DNA from: Metabacillus litoralis
GTDB taxonomy: Bacteria; Bacillota; Bacilli; Bacillales; Bacillaceae
Direction of reading: 5' to 3'
Assembly (NCBI RefSeq): GCF_020524045.1
Contig: NZ_JAIVKL010000011.1
Coordinates: 1-64,000 of the forward strand
DNA length: 64,000 nucleotides
In this document: positions 46,314 through 55,634 of the stretch, piece after piece
How the letters are laid out: every line of letters begins with the position of its first letter
Position numbering within the stretch: position 1 is the first letter of the stretch
Made by a program: the position numbers and the translations under genes
The notes under the pieces: model-generated
Told to the model about the DNA's origin: nothing
Database searches by the model: none
Seen by the model: only the letters and a program-made list of their open reading frames with translations

Positions 46314-47243
46314 ATGAAAGTTGTGAATAATGTTGCTGAATTAATCGGTAATACTCCATTGGTTAAATTGAATCGAATTAATCCAAAAGAAGGTGCTGCG
46401 ATTTACTTAAAACTAGAATTTTTTAATCCTAGTGGAAGTGTAAAAGATCGTGCTGCATATAATATGATTATTGAAGCTGAAAAGCAAGGGTTATTAAAAC
46501 CAAATTCAACAATAATTGAACCTACGAGCGGAAATACAGGAATTGGAATCGCAATGAATGCTGCTGCTCGTGGATATAAAGCGATCTTGGTGATGCCGGA
46601 TACGATGACCTTGGAAAGAATTAATCTCCTAAAGGCATATGGTGCTGAGGTTGTGTTAACACCTGGTGATGAAAAGATGCCAGGCTCTATTAAGAAGGCA
46701 GAGCAATTAACAAAGGAAATACCTAATGCATTTATGCCTATGCAATTTGATAACAGTGCAAATCCTGATGCACACCGTTTAACGACAGCTAAAGAAATTG
46801 TTGAAGCTATGGATGAGATTGGTAAACCACTTTCAGCTTTTGTTGCAACTGCAGGTACAGGTGGCACAATAACTGGGACAGGAGAAGCACTAAAGGAACA
46901 TTATAAAGATTTGACTGTTCATGTTGTTGAACCAGCTGGCTCACCAGTTCTATCAGGTGGTAAACCTGGCATGCATAAATTAGTTGGTACAAGTCCAGGA
47001 TTCATTCCATCGATTTTAAACCAAGATGTTTATGATGAGATCTTTAAGATAGAAGATGAACAAGCATATGATATAACAAGAAAGCTAGCACGTGAGGAAG
47101 GTCTGTTAGTCGGCCCATCTTCTGGTGCTGCCTGCTATGCTGCTATAGAAGTAGCTAAACGACTAACTCCGGATGATGTTGTTGTTTGTATCGTATGTGA
47201 CACAGGTGAACGCTATTTATCAAGTGATGTATTTGCCTTTTAA
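46314..47243 (+). CDS. ytkP: Cysteine synthase family protein (O-acetylserine sulfhydrylase paralogue)
   Basis: This pyridoxal-phosphate enzyme of fold type II makes cysteine from O-acetylserine and sulfide. The 309-residue protein has IGNTPLVKLNRI, PSGSVKDRAAYNMI with the PLP-binding Lys, TSGNTGIGIAMNAAARG, and GTGGTITGTGEALKE (phosphate-binding loop). GPSSGAACYAAIEVAKR lies near the C-terminus. ATG at 46314 follows AAGGG and gives the expected N-terminus. It is homologous to CysK and occupies the position of ytkP in B. subtilis. It ends in a strong terminator. The role relative to a main CysK elsewhere is unknown. Confidence 0.9.
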   Translation: MKVVNNVAELIGNTPLVKLNRINPKEGAAIYLKLEFFNPSGSVKDRAAYNMIIEAEKQGLLKPNSTIIEPTSGNTGIGIAMNAAARGYKAILVMPDTMTLERINLLKAYGAEVVLTPGDEKMPGSIKKAEQLTKEIPNAFMPMQFDNSANPDAHRLTTAKEIVEAMDEIGKPLSAFVATAGTGGTITGTGEALKEHYKDLTVHVVEPAGSPVLSGGKPGMHKLVGTSPGFIPSILNQDVYDEIFKIEDEQAYDITRKLAREEGLLVGPSSGAACYAAIEVAKRLTPDDVVVCIVCDTGERYLSSDVFAF

Positions 47244-47266
47244 GAGAGTTAGTTACTTTTAAACCG

Positions 47267-47297
47267 AAAGGAGAGGACAATGCTTCTCTCCTTTTTA
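47267..47297 (+). terminator. Terminator of the cysteine synthase gene
   Basis: AAAGGAGAG pairs with CTCTCCTTT, then TT; a T-run follows at 47302-47308. Confidence 0.85.
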
Positions 47298-47341
47298 TGC
47301 TTTTTTTCATAAACTTAAATGCAATCTTGTTATAGTTATTG

Positions 47342-48511
47342 CTATCCATTTTTAGAAAAGTGAAACCAAATTAATACAGGGATAGCTATCGTTGATAAGC
47401 ATCCAAAGAATAAATACACATGCATTACTGTATATTCCTCCATAATTAAGCCCCCAACAAAGGTACAGAACCAATTTCCTAATCCATTCCCAATAGCTGA
47501 ATAAAGCGAAATCGCTGTTGCTCCTACTTTTTTAGGTGCTATATCCCTTACATATTGAATAGCTCCAGGAATAAACAACCCTACGGAAATTCCTTGAGCT
47601 ATTGTGGAAATATAGATAACAGATAACGGTGGTTCAATGAAATACAAAAACCAACGAAGAGCCGATACAATTGTTGCAAAAATAATTATTTTCATAATTC
47701 CCATTTTTGAAATCATTTGACTAGCTAATTTCATAAAAGGTGCTTCACTTCCAGCAGCAAGTAAAAAAGCTATTCCAATACCAGTTAATCCTCCACCAAC
47801 TTCTGTTATTAAAATGCCAAAATAAATATTATTAGCTAATATGGGACCCAACACTAAAAACGCCACGAAAAGGAATATAAAATACCTTGGCACATTAGAA
47901 AGTTCTCTTAAACCATCTTTCAAGCTAACCTTCAGTGATTGGTTTTCTTTTGGTAATTTCCAAGCAAATAAACAAGCGATAAGCAAAGTGATGGAAAAAC
48001 CATAAAAAATAATCGACAAATTAGTTAAATCGGAAAGCCATCCTACAATCAATACAGATACTGCAAATCCTACGGCTCCCCAAAGTCGGATAGATCCATA
48101 TTGAGCTTTTGTTTTTTGGACATAATTCATTGCAATACTATCAGATAACGGAATAAGAGCACTTTGTGTAATCGCGAGTAAAATAGCAATGACAATAATC
48201 CAAGAATAACTATTAACATAAGAAAAAATCAAACCAAAAAATGCTGTGAAAATTAATGCTATTGTTAATAAATAAGTGGGCTTTTGAGTCAAATCACTCA
48301 AAACACCCCAAAGTGGCTGTACTAAAATCATGATAACAGGACTTATAGACATAATCGTTCCAATTTGACTTCCTGATAACCCCATGACATCGTTCAAGTA
48401 AACCGATAATAAAGGAAAAAGTGAACCAAAGCCAAAAAAGACAAAAAAGTAATATAAATAAAAATTCGTATGAATAGCTCTAGCTTCGCGCTGTGGTAAA
48501 GAATATCCCAT
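47342..48511 (-). CDS. Major facilitator superfamily transporter (LacY/NupG-like branch)
   Basis: The 389-residue integral membrane protein has twelve predicted segments. The MFS loop motif lies between segments 2 and 3 (PLWGVLSDLTQKPTYLL), and a second loop in the C-half (MKLASQMISKMGIMKII). Its start region FYLYYFFVFFGFGSLFPLLSV resembles the MFS_1_like/PF12832 (LacY, nucleoside permease) subgroup. Substrate is unknown; sugars or nucleosides are typical for this branch. It is monocistronic, not part of the syntenic B. subtilis set I recall. AAGGAAC before ATG is a weak site. Confidence 0.85.
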   Translation of the reverse strand: MGYSLPQREARAIHTNFYLYYFFVFFGFGSLFPLLSVYLNDVMGLSGSQIGTIMSISPVIMILVQPLWGVLSDLTQKPTYLLTIALIFTAFFGLIFSYVNSYSWIIVIAILLAITQSALIPLSDSIAMNYVQKTKAQYGSIRLWGAVGFAVSVLIVGWLSDLTNLSIIFYGFSITLLIACLFAWKLPKENQSLKVSLKDGLRELSNVPRYFIFLFVAFLVLGPILANNIYFGILITEVGGGLTGIGIAFLLAAGSEAPFMKLASQMISKMGIMKIIIFATIVSALRWFLYFIEPPLSVIYISTIAQGISVGLFIPGAIQYVRDIAPKKVGATAISLYSAIGNGLGNWFCTFVGGLIMEEYTVMHVYLFFGCLSTIAIPVLIWFHFSKNG

Positions 48512-48562
48512 CGTTTTGTTCCTTCTTTCTACTTCTTACTTACCTTTTTTCGATTTTCACAT

Positions 48563-48729
48563 AAGGCTGTTTTCGCAAACTTTGTTGCTTTTAAATAACC
48601 GAAGCAATCAGCACTGTATTACGTCTAGTGGCATCTTTTCTTCATAAATTAGTACTCTTATAATGAAAAAACACTGTTTTCAATCCGAATTTTGGTTACA
48701 TAGCAACAATCGTTCAGAAAAGAGCCTTA
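48563..48729 (+). repeat. R1 dispersed repeat, full-length copy
   Basis: It starts AAGGCTGTTTTCGCAAACTTTG and ends CAATCGTTCAGAAAAGAGCC; its core (CTTATAATGAAAAAACACTG) links it to the reverse copies at 30351 and 45879. Confidence 0.84.
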
Positions 48730-48737
48730 CATAAAAA

Positions 48738-48812
48738 AGAGAGCTGTTTTAAGCTCTTACTAAAAAAAGGAAGAGATCAAAACGCTCGAATGCCTCTCCA
48801 AGCGTTTTGATC
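48738..48812 (-). terminator. Terminators of ytjP
   Basis: On the minus strand GATCAAAACGCT (48812-48801) pairs perfectly with AGCGTTTTGATC (48786-48775), followed by CTCTTCCTTTTTTTAG. A second smaller hairpin AGAGCTTAAAACAGCTCT lies beyond. A double terminator is likely. Confidence 0.82.
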
Positions 48813-48954
48813 TGCAAATTCTATTGTTTAAATGGCTATATCGTCATAATTAGCTTAGCATTTTTCGCTCAGCCTACGGAACATCTTAATGTTAATAATT
48901 AACATTTTATACACCATATTTATCCTAACATATATCTTATATGTATCGGTATAT

Positions 48955-50349
48955 TTATTTGGCTAGCTCATATATTGCTTGTGCATAGATCGCCGTTGCT
49001 TTTAATAAATCATCAATGATGATATATTCATCCTTTTGGTGAGCAACATCTGGTCTCCCAGGAAACAAAGGCCCAAAGGCAACTCCTGCTTCTAAGGATC
49101 TAGCGTATGTTCCCCCACCTATAGCAATAAGATTAGCTTTTTCACCTGTTTGTTCTTCATAAACCTTTTGTAATGTCTGAATAAGGTGATGATCTTCAGC
49201 AACGTGATGAGGCTTCGAATCAGAAAATAAATCCAAGTTAAATCCTTTTACATGTGAAAAACCTTGTTTAATCTGTTCTGAATCTCCTGTAACAGGATAG
49301 CGTACATTCACTCCAATTGTTCCTACCTTATCTTCTTGATAAGACATAACTCCTACATTAACCGTTAACTCACCACTAATATCATCGGAAAATGCAATGT
49401 TTAAATGGTATCCTCGAGTATCTTCTGAAAAATATTCTACAATCGTATGTACATACTGCCTACCTTTAGAATCTAGTTCATACCCTGATAAAAATGCAGC
49501 TAATACCACACCTGCATTCACACCATTATTTGGCTCCATCGCATGCGCTGATACACCTTCAATCTCTAGATGTAATAGGTCCCCTTCAACATAACATTTC
49601 CCTTTCATATTATTTTTATCTAGGTATGCATGAAAATCAGCTTCCATTAGCTTATGCTGTTTATTCTTAATGACTGCCTTAGCTAAGTCTGGAACCATAT
49701 TGAATCTTCTTCCTGATTCAAATGATACAAGAGTTATATCATTAGCATCATTGTTAGTAGACGTTACTTGTTTTAGAGTTAAATCAATAATTCCTTTTTC
49801 TGCAAAAATAATAGGAAAATCTGCATCAGGTGCAAAGCCAAGTTCAGGCATTTTTTCATGCTTAAAATAATGTTCAACACAACCCCAGTTACTTTCCTCA
49901 TCCGTTCCAATAATCATTCTTACATTTTTCGTAAGAGGTAGACCAAGTTCCTTAACTATTCTCATTGCATAGAATGCAGCAATCGTTGGCCCTTTATCAT
50001 CCATTGCTCCTCTTGCGAATATTTTTCCGTCTCTAATTTCTGCACCGTAAGGATCACTTGTCCATCCATCTCCCTCTGGAACAACATCAACATGACAAAG
50101 CACACCTACTATTTCTTCTCCAGTACCTTTTAATTCAATATGTCCAGCATATCCTTCAAGGTTTTTTGTTTGAAACCCTGCTGTTTCCCCTAATTGTAAT
50201 AAATGATTAAATGCCTCTTGAATTCCTTTTCCAAATGGCGCACCATCTGCTTTTGACTCCTCATCTAATACACTTTTTATTTTCAGAAAAGATTGTGTAT
50301 CCTTTATTAAATCCTCTTTCCTTTTTTCAACTTCTTGAATCCAATTCAT
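48955..50349 (-). CDS. ytjP: M20-family dipeptidase (PepV-like) YtjP
   Basis: This zinc metallopeptidase hydrolyses dipeptides in the cytosol. The 464-residue protein has VGVLCHVDVVPEGDGW (metal His/Asp), RGAMDDKGPTIAAFYAM (bridging Asp), GTDEESNWGCVEHYF (catalytic Glu and metal Glu) and a C-terminal metal His in GGGTYARSLEAGVAF...PGRPDVAHQKDE. These are the PepV-type M20 landmarks. Length equals YtjP of B. subtilis. AGGAGG lies before ATG. It is monocistronic with a strong terminator. Confidence 0.94.
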   Translation of the reverse strand: MNWIQEVEKRKEDLIKDTQSFLKIKSVLDEESKADGAPFGKGIQEAFNHLLQLGETAGFQTKNLEGYAGHIELKGTGEEIVGVLCHVDVVPEGDGWTSDPYGAEIRDGKIFARGAMDDKGPTIAAFYAMRIVKELGLPLTKNVRMIIGTDEESNWGCVEHYFKHEKMPELGFAPDADFPIIFAEKGIIDLTLKQVTSTNNDANDITLVSFESGRRFNMVPDLAKAVIKNKQHKLMEADFHAYLDKNNMKGKCYVEGDLLHLEIEGVSAHAMEPNNGVNAGVVLAAFLSGYELDSKGRQYVHTIVEYFSEDTRGYHLNIAFSDDISGELTVNVGVMSYQEDKVGTIGVNVRYPVTGDSEQIKQGFSHVKGFNLDLFSDSKPHHVAEDHHLIQTLQKVYEEQTGEKANLIAIGGGTYARSLEAGVAFGPLFPGRPDVAHQKDEYIIIDDLLKATAIYAQAIYELAK

Positions 50350-50630
50350 TATGTATACCTCCTACTTGTACAAAACTTTCAATCCATTACTACAATACCA
50401 GATGCTTACAATCGTTAAAAGTGAGAAACTAATTACTTTTTAAAAATACTATTTAAATTACTATAAAAACCTTTTAAGTGAAGATCCTTAAACACAAAAG
50501 TCCAGATTAAGCTATTAGGAGCGATTAATTAGAAACATCGGAAGCAATCAAATAAAACTTGCAATAAAAGTAAATAATAAAGATGAATTCCTAGAAAGAA
50601 ATCTTATATTATATTTGTATTACTTTATAT

Positions 50631-50792
50631 TGGCTGTTTTCATAAACTTTTTTGCTATGAAAATCTTGAAGGAAACAGCACTGTATAAATCTAGTGTTAT
50701 CATTTCTGTTAAAAAATATCATTTATGCGTGGAAAAGACTGTTTTCAATAGATAATAAGTCAATTAGCAACAATCTTTTAGAAAAGAGCCTT
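50631..50792 (+). repeat. R1 dispersed repeat copy
   Basis: It begins TTGGCTGTTTTCATAAACTT and ends CAATCTTTTAGAAAAGAGCC. The centre (GAAACAGCACTGTATAAATC) is diverged, with the total length conserved. Confidence 0.8.
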
Positions 50793-50824
50793 AATATTTT
50801 ATTAAATCACTTGCAAAAACGGCT

Positions 50825-50868
50825 AAAAACGAATATTATTATAAAGGTTTTCAACATCGTTCGTAAAA
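50825..50868. promoter_or_regulatory. Candidate inverted PurBox pair upstream of pbuO
   Basis: AAAAACGAATATT (50825-50837) and, inverted, TTTTACGAACGAT (50868-50856) both carry the CGAA core of the PurR operator, spaced 18 bp. pbuO is a PurR-regulon gene in B. subtilis. Each box has two or three mismatches and the pair is very close to the start codon, so this is tentative. Confidence 0.4.
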
Positions 50869-50883
50869 ACACAGGGGGTACAT

Positions 50884-52188
50884 ATGTTTAAATTAGCACA
50901 AAACAACACAAATGCACGAACTGAAATGATAGCAGGAATTACAACTTTCTTAACAATGGTTTATATCGTTGTTGTGAATCCTATTATCTTAGCAGATGCT
51001 GGCGTTCCATTTGATCAAGTATTTACAGCAACAATAATCGCAACAATAGTTGGTACACTATGGATGGCATTATCAGCAAACTATCCAATAGCGATTGCTC
51101 CTGGAATGGGTTTAAATGCTTATTTTGCTTATTCCGTTGTAGGTGCAAATGAAAATATCACTTATTCAACAGCTTTTTCAGCTGTTTTCATTGCCGGCAT
51201 TTTATTTGTTATATTATCTTTAACACCATTTAGAAAGAAATTAATAGAAGCAATTCCAAGCAATTTAAAACATGGAATTACAGCTGGAATAGGTCTTTTT
51301 ATTGCCTTTATCGGTCTTCGATTAACAGGTATTGTCACATCAGATCCTAACAACTTAGTTGCTTTAGGAGATCTTCATTCACCATCAGTTGTGTTAGCTT
51401 TAATTGGTCTAGCAGTTACATTAGTATTGATGAGCTTAAATGTTCACGGTGCTCTCTTTATAGGTATGGTCATTACAGCATTCATTGCTTATTTCACTGG
51501 TCAACTTAGTTTTACACAAGGTTTTTTCTCGTTGCCAAGCTTACCTGAAGGTATCATTGTAGCCAATCCCTTCTCAGCTATTGGTGATGTTATATCACAT
51601 GGTTTGTATACTGTTGTGTTTTCTTTCTTATTAGTTACGATATTTGATACAACAGGAACCATGATTGGAGTAGCTCAACAAGCTGGTTTAATGAAAGGAA
51701 ATGAACTCCCTAGAGCTCGAACAGCTTTATTAGCAGATTCTGCAGCAACTACTGTTGGAGCCATGTTCGGAACAAGCCCAACTAGTGCATATATTGAATC
51801 TTCTGCAGGAGTAGCAGCAGGAGGAAGAACGGGTTTAACTACACTAACAGTTGCCATTCTATTTGGATTCACTTTATTTTTTAGCCCTTTAATTGGTGCA
51901 GTTTCAGGAATATCCGCGATTACTGCACCCGCACTTATCATAGTAGGAAGTTTGATGATGGGCGCTATTGCAGAGATTAATTGGAAAGAACTTGACGAAG
52001 CATTCCCGGCGTTTTTAGTTGTGCTAAGCATGCCACTTACATCAAGCATCGCAACAGGTATTGCTTTAGGGTTCATTTCATACCCACTGATGAAAATTGC
52101 AAAAGGAAAATGGAAAGAAGTTCATCCATTTGTTTATCTTTTCGCTGTTTTATTCTTTATTCAGCTTGCATTTATTGGAGGACATTAA
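50884..52188 (+). CDS. pbuO: Purine permease PbuO (AzgA/NCS2 family)
   Basis: This proton-symport type purine transporter (hypoxanthine/guanine/adenine in relatives) sits in the cytoplasmic membrane. The 434-residue protein has 12-14 predicted segments and NCS2/AzgA motifs: REMIAGITTFLTMVYIVVVNP-like start (TEMIAGITTFLTMVYIVVVN), ALSANYPIAIAPGMGLNAYF, and TIFDTTGTMIGVAQQAGLM. GTSPTSAYIESSAGVAAGGRTGL follows. ATG follows GGGGG. The position matches ytiP/pbuO of B. subtilis. Its transcript probably ends in the hairpin of a family-D repeat at 52244. Confidence 0.93.
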   Translation: MFKLAQNNTNARTEMIAGITTFLTMVYIVVVNPIILADAGVPFDQVFTATIIATIVGTLWMALSANYPIAIAPGMGLNAYFAYSVVGANENITYSTAFSAVFIAGILFVILSLTPFRKKLIEAIPSNLKHGITAGIGLFIAFIGLRLTGIVTSDPNNLVALGDLHSPSVVLALIGLAVTLVLMSLNVHGALFIGMVITAFIAYFTGQLSFTQGFFSLPSLPEGIIVANPFSAIGDVISHGLYTVVFSFLLVTIFDTTGTMIGVAQQAGLMKGNELPRARTALLADSAATTVGAMFGTSPTSAYIESSAGVAAGGRTGLTTLTVAILFGFTLFFSPLIGAVSGISAITAPALIIVGSLMMGAIAEINWKELDEAFPAFLVVLSMPLTSSIATGIALGFISYPLMKIAKGKWKEVHPFVYLFAVLFFIQLAFIGGH

Positions 52189-52210
52189 CAACTAACTCTT
52201 AAAACATAAA

Positions 52211-52495
52211 GAGTCTGGGACATAAGTATTTAAACTAACTATAAACCCGAATTATTAGGCGATATGTCAATTAAACAATTGCCTAATAGTTCGGGTTTTT
52301 ATTTGGCATCTTTAATAGATTTTTTTGACTTTGTATACTATTTTAAAGAATTAGTGCCATGGAGCGGAAGACATTAAGGCACCTACTTAGTAGAATTGTG
52401 GAAAGGCTGAGGCCCCACCGGCTTGCCAAGGAGGTTCAAATTCCTCCCCGGTAGATGGAGTGTCTTCAGCGCAATGGAACGAACTTGTTTCTTAG
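52211..52495 (+). repeat. Family D repeat, 3'-truncated
   Basis: It begins GAGTCTGGGACATAAGTATT and ends CAATGGAACGAACTTGTTTC. It is the reverse-oriented homologue of 32690-33035 but lacks the second GGGACA-type end, running instead up to the map stop codon. It contains an intact hairpin at 52244-52297. Confidence 0.75.
52244..52300 (+). terminator. Repeat-borne terminator of pbuO
   Basis: AACCCGAATTATTAGGC (52244-52260) pairs with GCCTAATAGTTCGGGTT (52281-52297), followed by TTTATTT. It is part of a family-D element. Confidence 0.82.
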
Positions 52496-52507
52496 TATGT
52501 TTTCAAT

Positions 52508-53254
52508 CTATTGTTTTGTTAAAATAAGAGGTCCTTCTTTTGTTATCGCAATTGTATGCTCATATTGTGCTGATAACTTTCCATCAACCGTCCTTGCTGT
52601 CCAACCATTATCATCCATCTTTGATTGCCATGCACCTAAATTAACCATTGGCTCTATTGTAATAACCATTCCTTCCTTTAATCGAACACCTTTATTTTGT
52701 TCACCGTAATGAAGAATCGTTGGTGCTTCATGAATGGTTCGACCGATTCCATGTCCTGTAAAATCTCTTACAACAGACAATCCTTCTGCCTCAACATATG
52801 ATTGGATCGCATAGCCAATATCTCCAATTCGATTTCCAACTACTGATTGTGAGATGGCCCGATTCAATGCTTCTTCTGTAATAAGCAAGAGACGAGCAGC
52901 CTCAGAAGAAACCTCTCCAACAGCATATGACCATGCAGAATCTGCAAGTGCACCATTTAGATTGACCACCATATCAATTGTCACGATATCTCCATTCTGA
53001 AGTGGAGTTTTTCTAGGAAATCCATGGCAAATTTCATCATTTATTGATGCACATGTTGCATATTCATAGCCTTTATATCCTTTTTGTTCAGGAGTAGCAC
53101 CGTGCTTTGATAAGTACTCATCAACAAACATATCAATTTCAAGAGTTGTAACTCCAGGCTTAATTATTTTTGCTATTTCTTTGTGACAATTCGCCAATAA
53201 TTGCCCTGCCTTGTGCATTAGATCTATTTCACGTTTGCTTTTTAAGATAATCAA
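52508..53254 (-). CDS. map: Methionine aminopeptidase, type I
   Basis: Map removes the N-terminal Met of nascent proteins. The 248-residue protein has the five metal ligands of the pita-bread fold: NGDIVTIDMVVNLNGALADS (two Asp), GHGIGRTIHEAP (His, and nearby second-shell His), MVITIEPMVN (Glu) and QYEHTIAITK (Glu near the end). The TTG start follows GGAGG at 9 nt. Position between pbuO and ythQP is outside the ribosomal-protein cluster where the main map lies in Bacillus, so this is probably a second copy, YflG-like. Confidence 0.92.
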   Translation of the reverse strand: MIILKSKREIDLMHKAGQLLANCHKEIAKIIKPGVTTLEIDMFVDEYLSKHGATPEQKGYKGYEYATCASINDEICHGFPRKTPLQNGDIVTIDMVVNLNGALADSAWSYAVGEVSSEAARLLLITEEALNRAISQSVVGNRIGDIGYAIQSYVEAEGLSVVRDFTGHGIGRTIHEAPTILHYGEQNKGVRLKEGMVITIEPMVNLGAWQSKMDDNGWTARTVDGKLSAQYEHTIAITKEGPLILTKQ

Positions 53255-53352
53255 AAATATTTCCCTCCGTTAGCCACCATATCTAATTATATATATGCAA
53301 AAGAGTACCATAACATGAAATACTATTCAAAATGAATATGTTCTTTTCTAAT

Positions 53353-53514
53353 GGCTCTTTTCTGAAAGATTATTGCTAATGGATCTCATTATGCAATGGA
53401 AACATTGTTGTTATGGCAAAATAGGTACTATCTTAGGCAGAAAAGATGCTACTATGCTTTATATAGTGCTGTTTACTTGGAATTGTTAAAGCAACAAAGT
53501 TTACGAAAATAGCC
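53353..53514 (-). repeat. R1 dispersed repeat, full-length, reverse orientation
   Basis: It starts GGCTCTTTTCTGAAAGATTA and ends GTTTACGAAAATAGCC; the core resembles the 665 and 28235 copies (GCTTTATATAGTGCTGTTTACTT on the reverse strand) rather than the 45879 subtype. Confidence 0.84.
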
Positions 53515-53571
53515 TTTCGAATAACTTTACTAATATAAGTTTGTATTGCTTTTTGTTCCAACCACCTATAA

Positions 53572-54735
53572 CTAAATCAAGATTGTGAGTGCTGTTGAGA
53601 GAATAGTAATAAATAAAACGAATAGCACAGCAGGAAGGACAAATAGCTTTTCACATTTCTTTTGTGAGAGAAAAATGTAATCCTTCTTACCATAATCACT
53701 CGCTAAATAAGGGTTTTGTTTCATAATCTCTTTAAACAGTAAAATGAGCCATTCTTTAAAGAAAAACCAAAAGCCAATAAAAGAGAGCACCTTTAACCAA
53801 ATGGGTGTTAATACTATTAACGTACTTGTAATTGAAATAAGCTGTAGATAACTAAATACATTCGACTTATCTCTTAAAAAAGCTTTAATAAAAAGTTCAG
53901 TAACCCCATGTACAGGGTCACGTTTTGAGTATATCCTTTTTGATTTCCTCCATAACAGCCACGATCTCTTCTTAGCTTTTTTAACCTTTGGTAAGTAGAT
54001 CTCTGGATTTACTGCAAACATAAATCGAATGAACTTACCTTTGTTTTTTTGCTCTTTTTCTACATCTGTATAAAAGGTTTTTAATTGACCTTGATAGTTC
54101 TTGATTTGCCAGATGGATAAGAAGATATATAAAACAGAAATAACAATTGTTAAATGGCCCTGCTGTGATGAAACAACAAAAAAAGAGACAAAAGCCAAAA
54201 GTAAAAAAGCAAAAATATCTACTACTAACTTTTTATATGTACCAAAATGATAGACCGCCTGTTTATAAGTAACAGTAACGATATTGAGACTAAAGAAATA
54301 GAAGATAAGCAATAGATAATGACCAAATGACATTTGATGAAAGTGATTTGTTATTGGTAACAATAGCCCAAAAATAAATAACCATTTCAGCCCTATTATA
54401 CTAATAGAAAATAATGCACTAGTATATCTTAACTCAACTATTTTTAATCGATGTTGCAATAAATAAAGCTGATCAGCTTCATCCATATATGTTCTAATTA
54501 GCCCGTTCCAAGCCAGTAAATAACACCCTAGAAAATAGAATAGTAAAGGAACATCATGTAACCATGAAGGAAGTGTATACCACCATGAGTGATAGGCAAT
54601 GCCTCCAAAAATTAGAGAAGGAATAAGCAGATAGATAATAATTGTCCAATCAAAAACTGAAAGCAAAATGTTAGACTGATAGTGCCAGTCTACTTTTGCC
54701 CGTTTAATCCATAATCGTTTTCCACTCATGTTCAT
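53572..54735 (-). CDS. ythQ: ABC transporter permease, EcsB/YthQ family
   Basis: The 387-residue integral membrane protein has about eight segments. Family hallmarks are a start with RLWIKRAKVDWHYQ and an early long loop (YMDEADQLYLLQHRLKIVEL). A basic intracellular stretch KKAKKRSWLLWRKSKRIYSK precedes RDPVHGVTELFIKAFLRD. It pairs with YthP, whose stop overlaps its start by 4 bp. The related EcsAB supports secretion and SigI/sporulation-linked processes. Substrate is unknown. Confidence 0.9.
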   Translation of the reverse strand: MNMSGKRLWIKRAKVDWHYQSNILLSVFDWTIIIYLLIPSLIFGGIAYHSWWYTLPSWLHDVPLLFYFLGCYLLAWNGLIRTYMDEADQLYLLQHRLKIVELRYTSALFSISIIGLKWLFIFGLLLPITNHFHQMSFGHYLLLIFYFFSLNIVTVTYKQAVYHFGTYKKLVVDIFAFLLLAFVSFFVVSSQQGHLTIVISVLYIFLSIWQIKNYQGQLKTFYTDVEKEQKNKGKFIRFMFAVNPEIYLPKVKKAKKRSWLLWRKSKRIYSKRDPVHGVTELFIKAFLRDKSNVFSYLQLISITSTLIVLTPIWLKVLSFIGFWFFFKEWLILLFKEIMKQNPYLASDYGKKDYIFLSQKKCEKLFVLPAVLFVLFITILSTALTILI

Positions 54736-55439
54736 GATTTACCTTCAGCTATGATATGAAAACAATCTAGAAGAGATGCTTCTGGTGCTCCACTGGCTAT
54801 TTGTATCTTATCTAGCGTCCCTTCTGCAACAATTGTTCCCTCTGAAATAAGGATAAAACGATCACATATCTTCTCAGCGGTATCAAGAACATGTGTAGAC
54901 ATCAAAATGCTAGCCCCTCTATTTTTCTCCTGTTCCATTACTTCTAAAAACATTTTAATTGCACTAGGATCTAACCCAATGAATGGTTCATCCACTATAT
55001 AAACATCAGGCTTCAGCAAGAGTGCTTGAATAATCATCACTTTTTGCTGCATGCCTTTTGAAAATGTTGCAGGCATTTCATGCTTTACTTTTTCCATTTT
55101 AAAGACTTCAAGAAAATGACTTCCTCTTTGATTGAGTGTCTGATCGTCAATTTCATTGATAGAAGCTAATAAATCTAAGTGCTCCCATAATGTTAAATGT
55201 TCATAGAAAATTGGCTTTTCAGGAATATAAGCGTACAAACTTCCTTTTTGCCAATCAATTTCACCTCTTACATATTCCATTACACCTAAAATTGTTTTTA
55301 TCGTCGTACTTTTCCCCGCACCATTTGGTCCGATAATACCAATCAATTCTCCGCTATGTAAAGAAAAATTAATATCTTTAATAATAGGCTGATCTTCACC
55401 ATAACCAGATTCATTTATATTAACAGTTAATATATTCAT
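54732..55439 (-). CDS. ythP: ABC transporter ATP-binding protein YthP (EcsA-like)
   Basis: The 235-residue ATPase has Walker A IGPNGAGKSTTIK, a Q-loop near YIPEKPIFYEHLT, the signature FSKGMQQKVMI and Walker B VYIVDEPFIGLDP. The H-loop is at STHVLDTAEK. It powers the YthQ permease. The first gene of ythPQ, it starts after GGGGGAGT. A 765-bp gap separates it from ytzE upstream. Confidence 0.93.
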   Translation of the reverse strand: MNILTVNINESGYGEDQPIIKDINFSLHSGELIGIIGPNGAGKSTTIKTILGVMEYVRGEIDWQKGSLYAYIPEKPIFYEHLTLWEHLDLLASINEIDDQTLNQRGSHFLEVFKMEKVKHEMPATFSKGMQQKVMIIQALLLKPDVYIVDEPFIGLDPSAIKMFLEVMEQEKNRGASILMSTHVLDTAEKICDRFILISEGTIVAEGTLDKIQIASGAPEASLLDCFHIIAEGKS

Positions 55440-55634
55440 GCAACTCCCCCTTAAACTTTATACGACTAAATAAATAGAAAAGTTTCATAAAGAAACACAA
55501 AGCAGTTTAGCTTTTAGGAGATAAGTATATGAAGTAACGTGTGAATGTGATTTTCTCCTTCAATTCACCTTAGGAAAAAAAGGGTATTCCGCGAACAAGG
55601 ATCAAGGAGTTGGCGTCAGACACTTTAATTGTAA

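Larger units (their letters stand above)
50350..50883. other. Divergent region ytjP / pbuO
   Basis: No gene was found. It holds the AT-rich ytjP upstream region, one R1 copy (50631-50792) and the pbuO control region (50793-50883). Confidence 0.6.

Noticed and set aside
46403-46867. 154-residue minus-strand frame inside the cysteine synthase gene
   Set aside because: It is antisense to a conserved enzyme and has no domain; it arises from codon bias of the real gene.
51675-52076. 133-residue minus-strand frame in pbuO
   Set aside because: It is a shadow of the hydrophobic permease codons without start signals.
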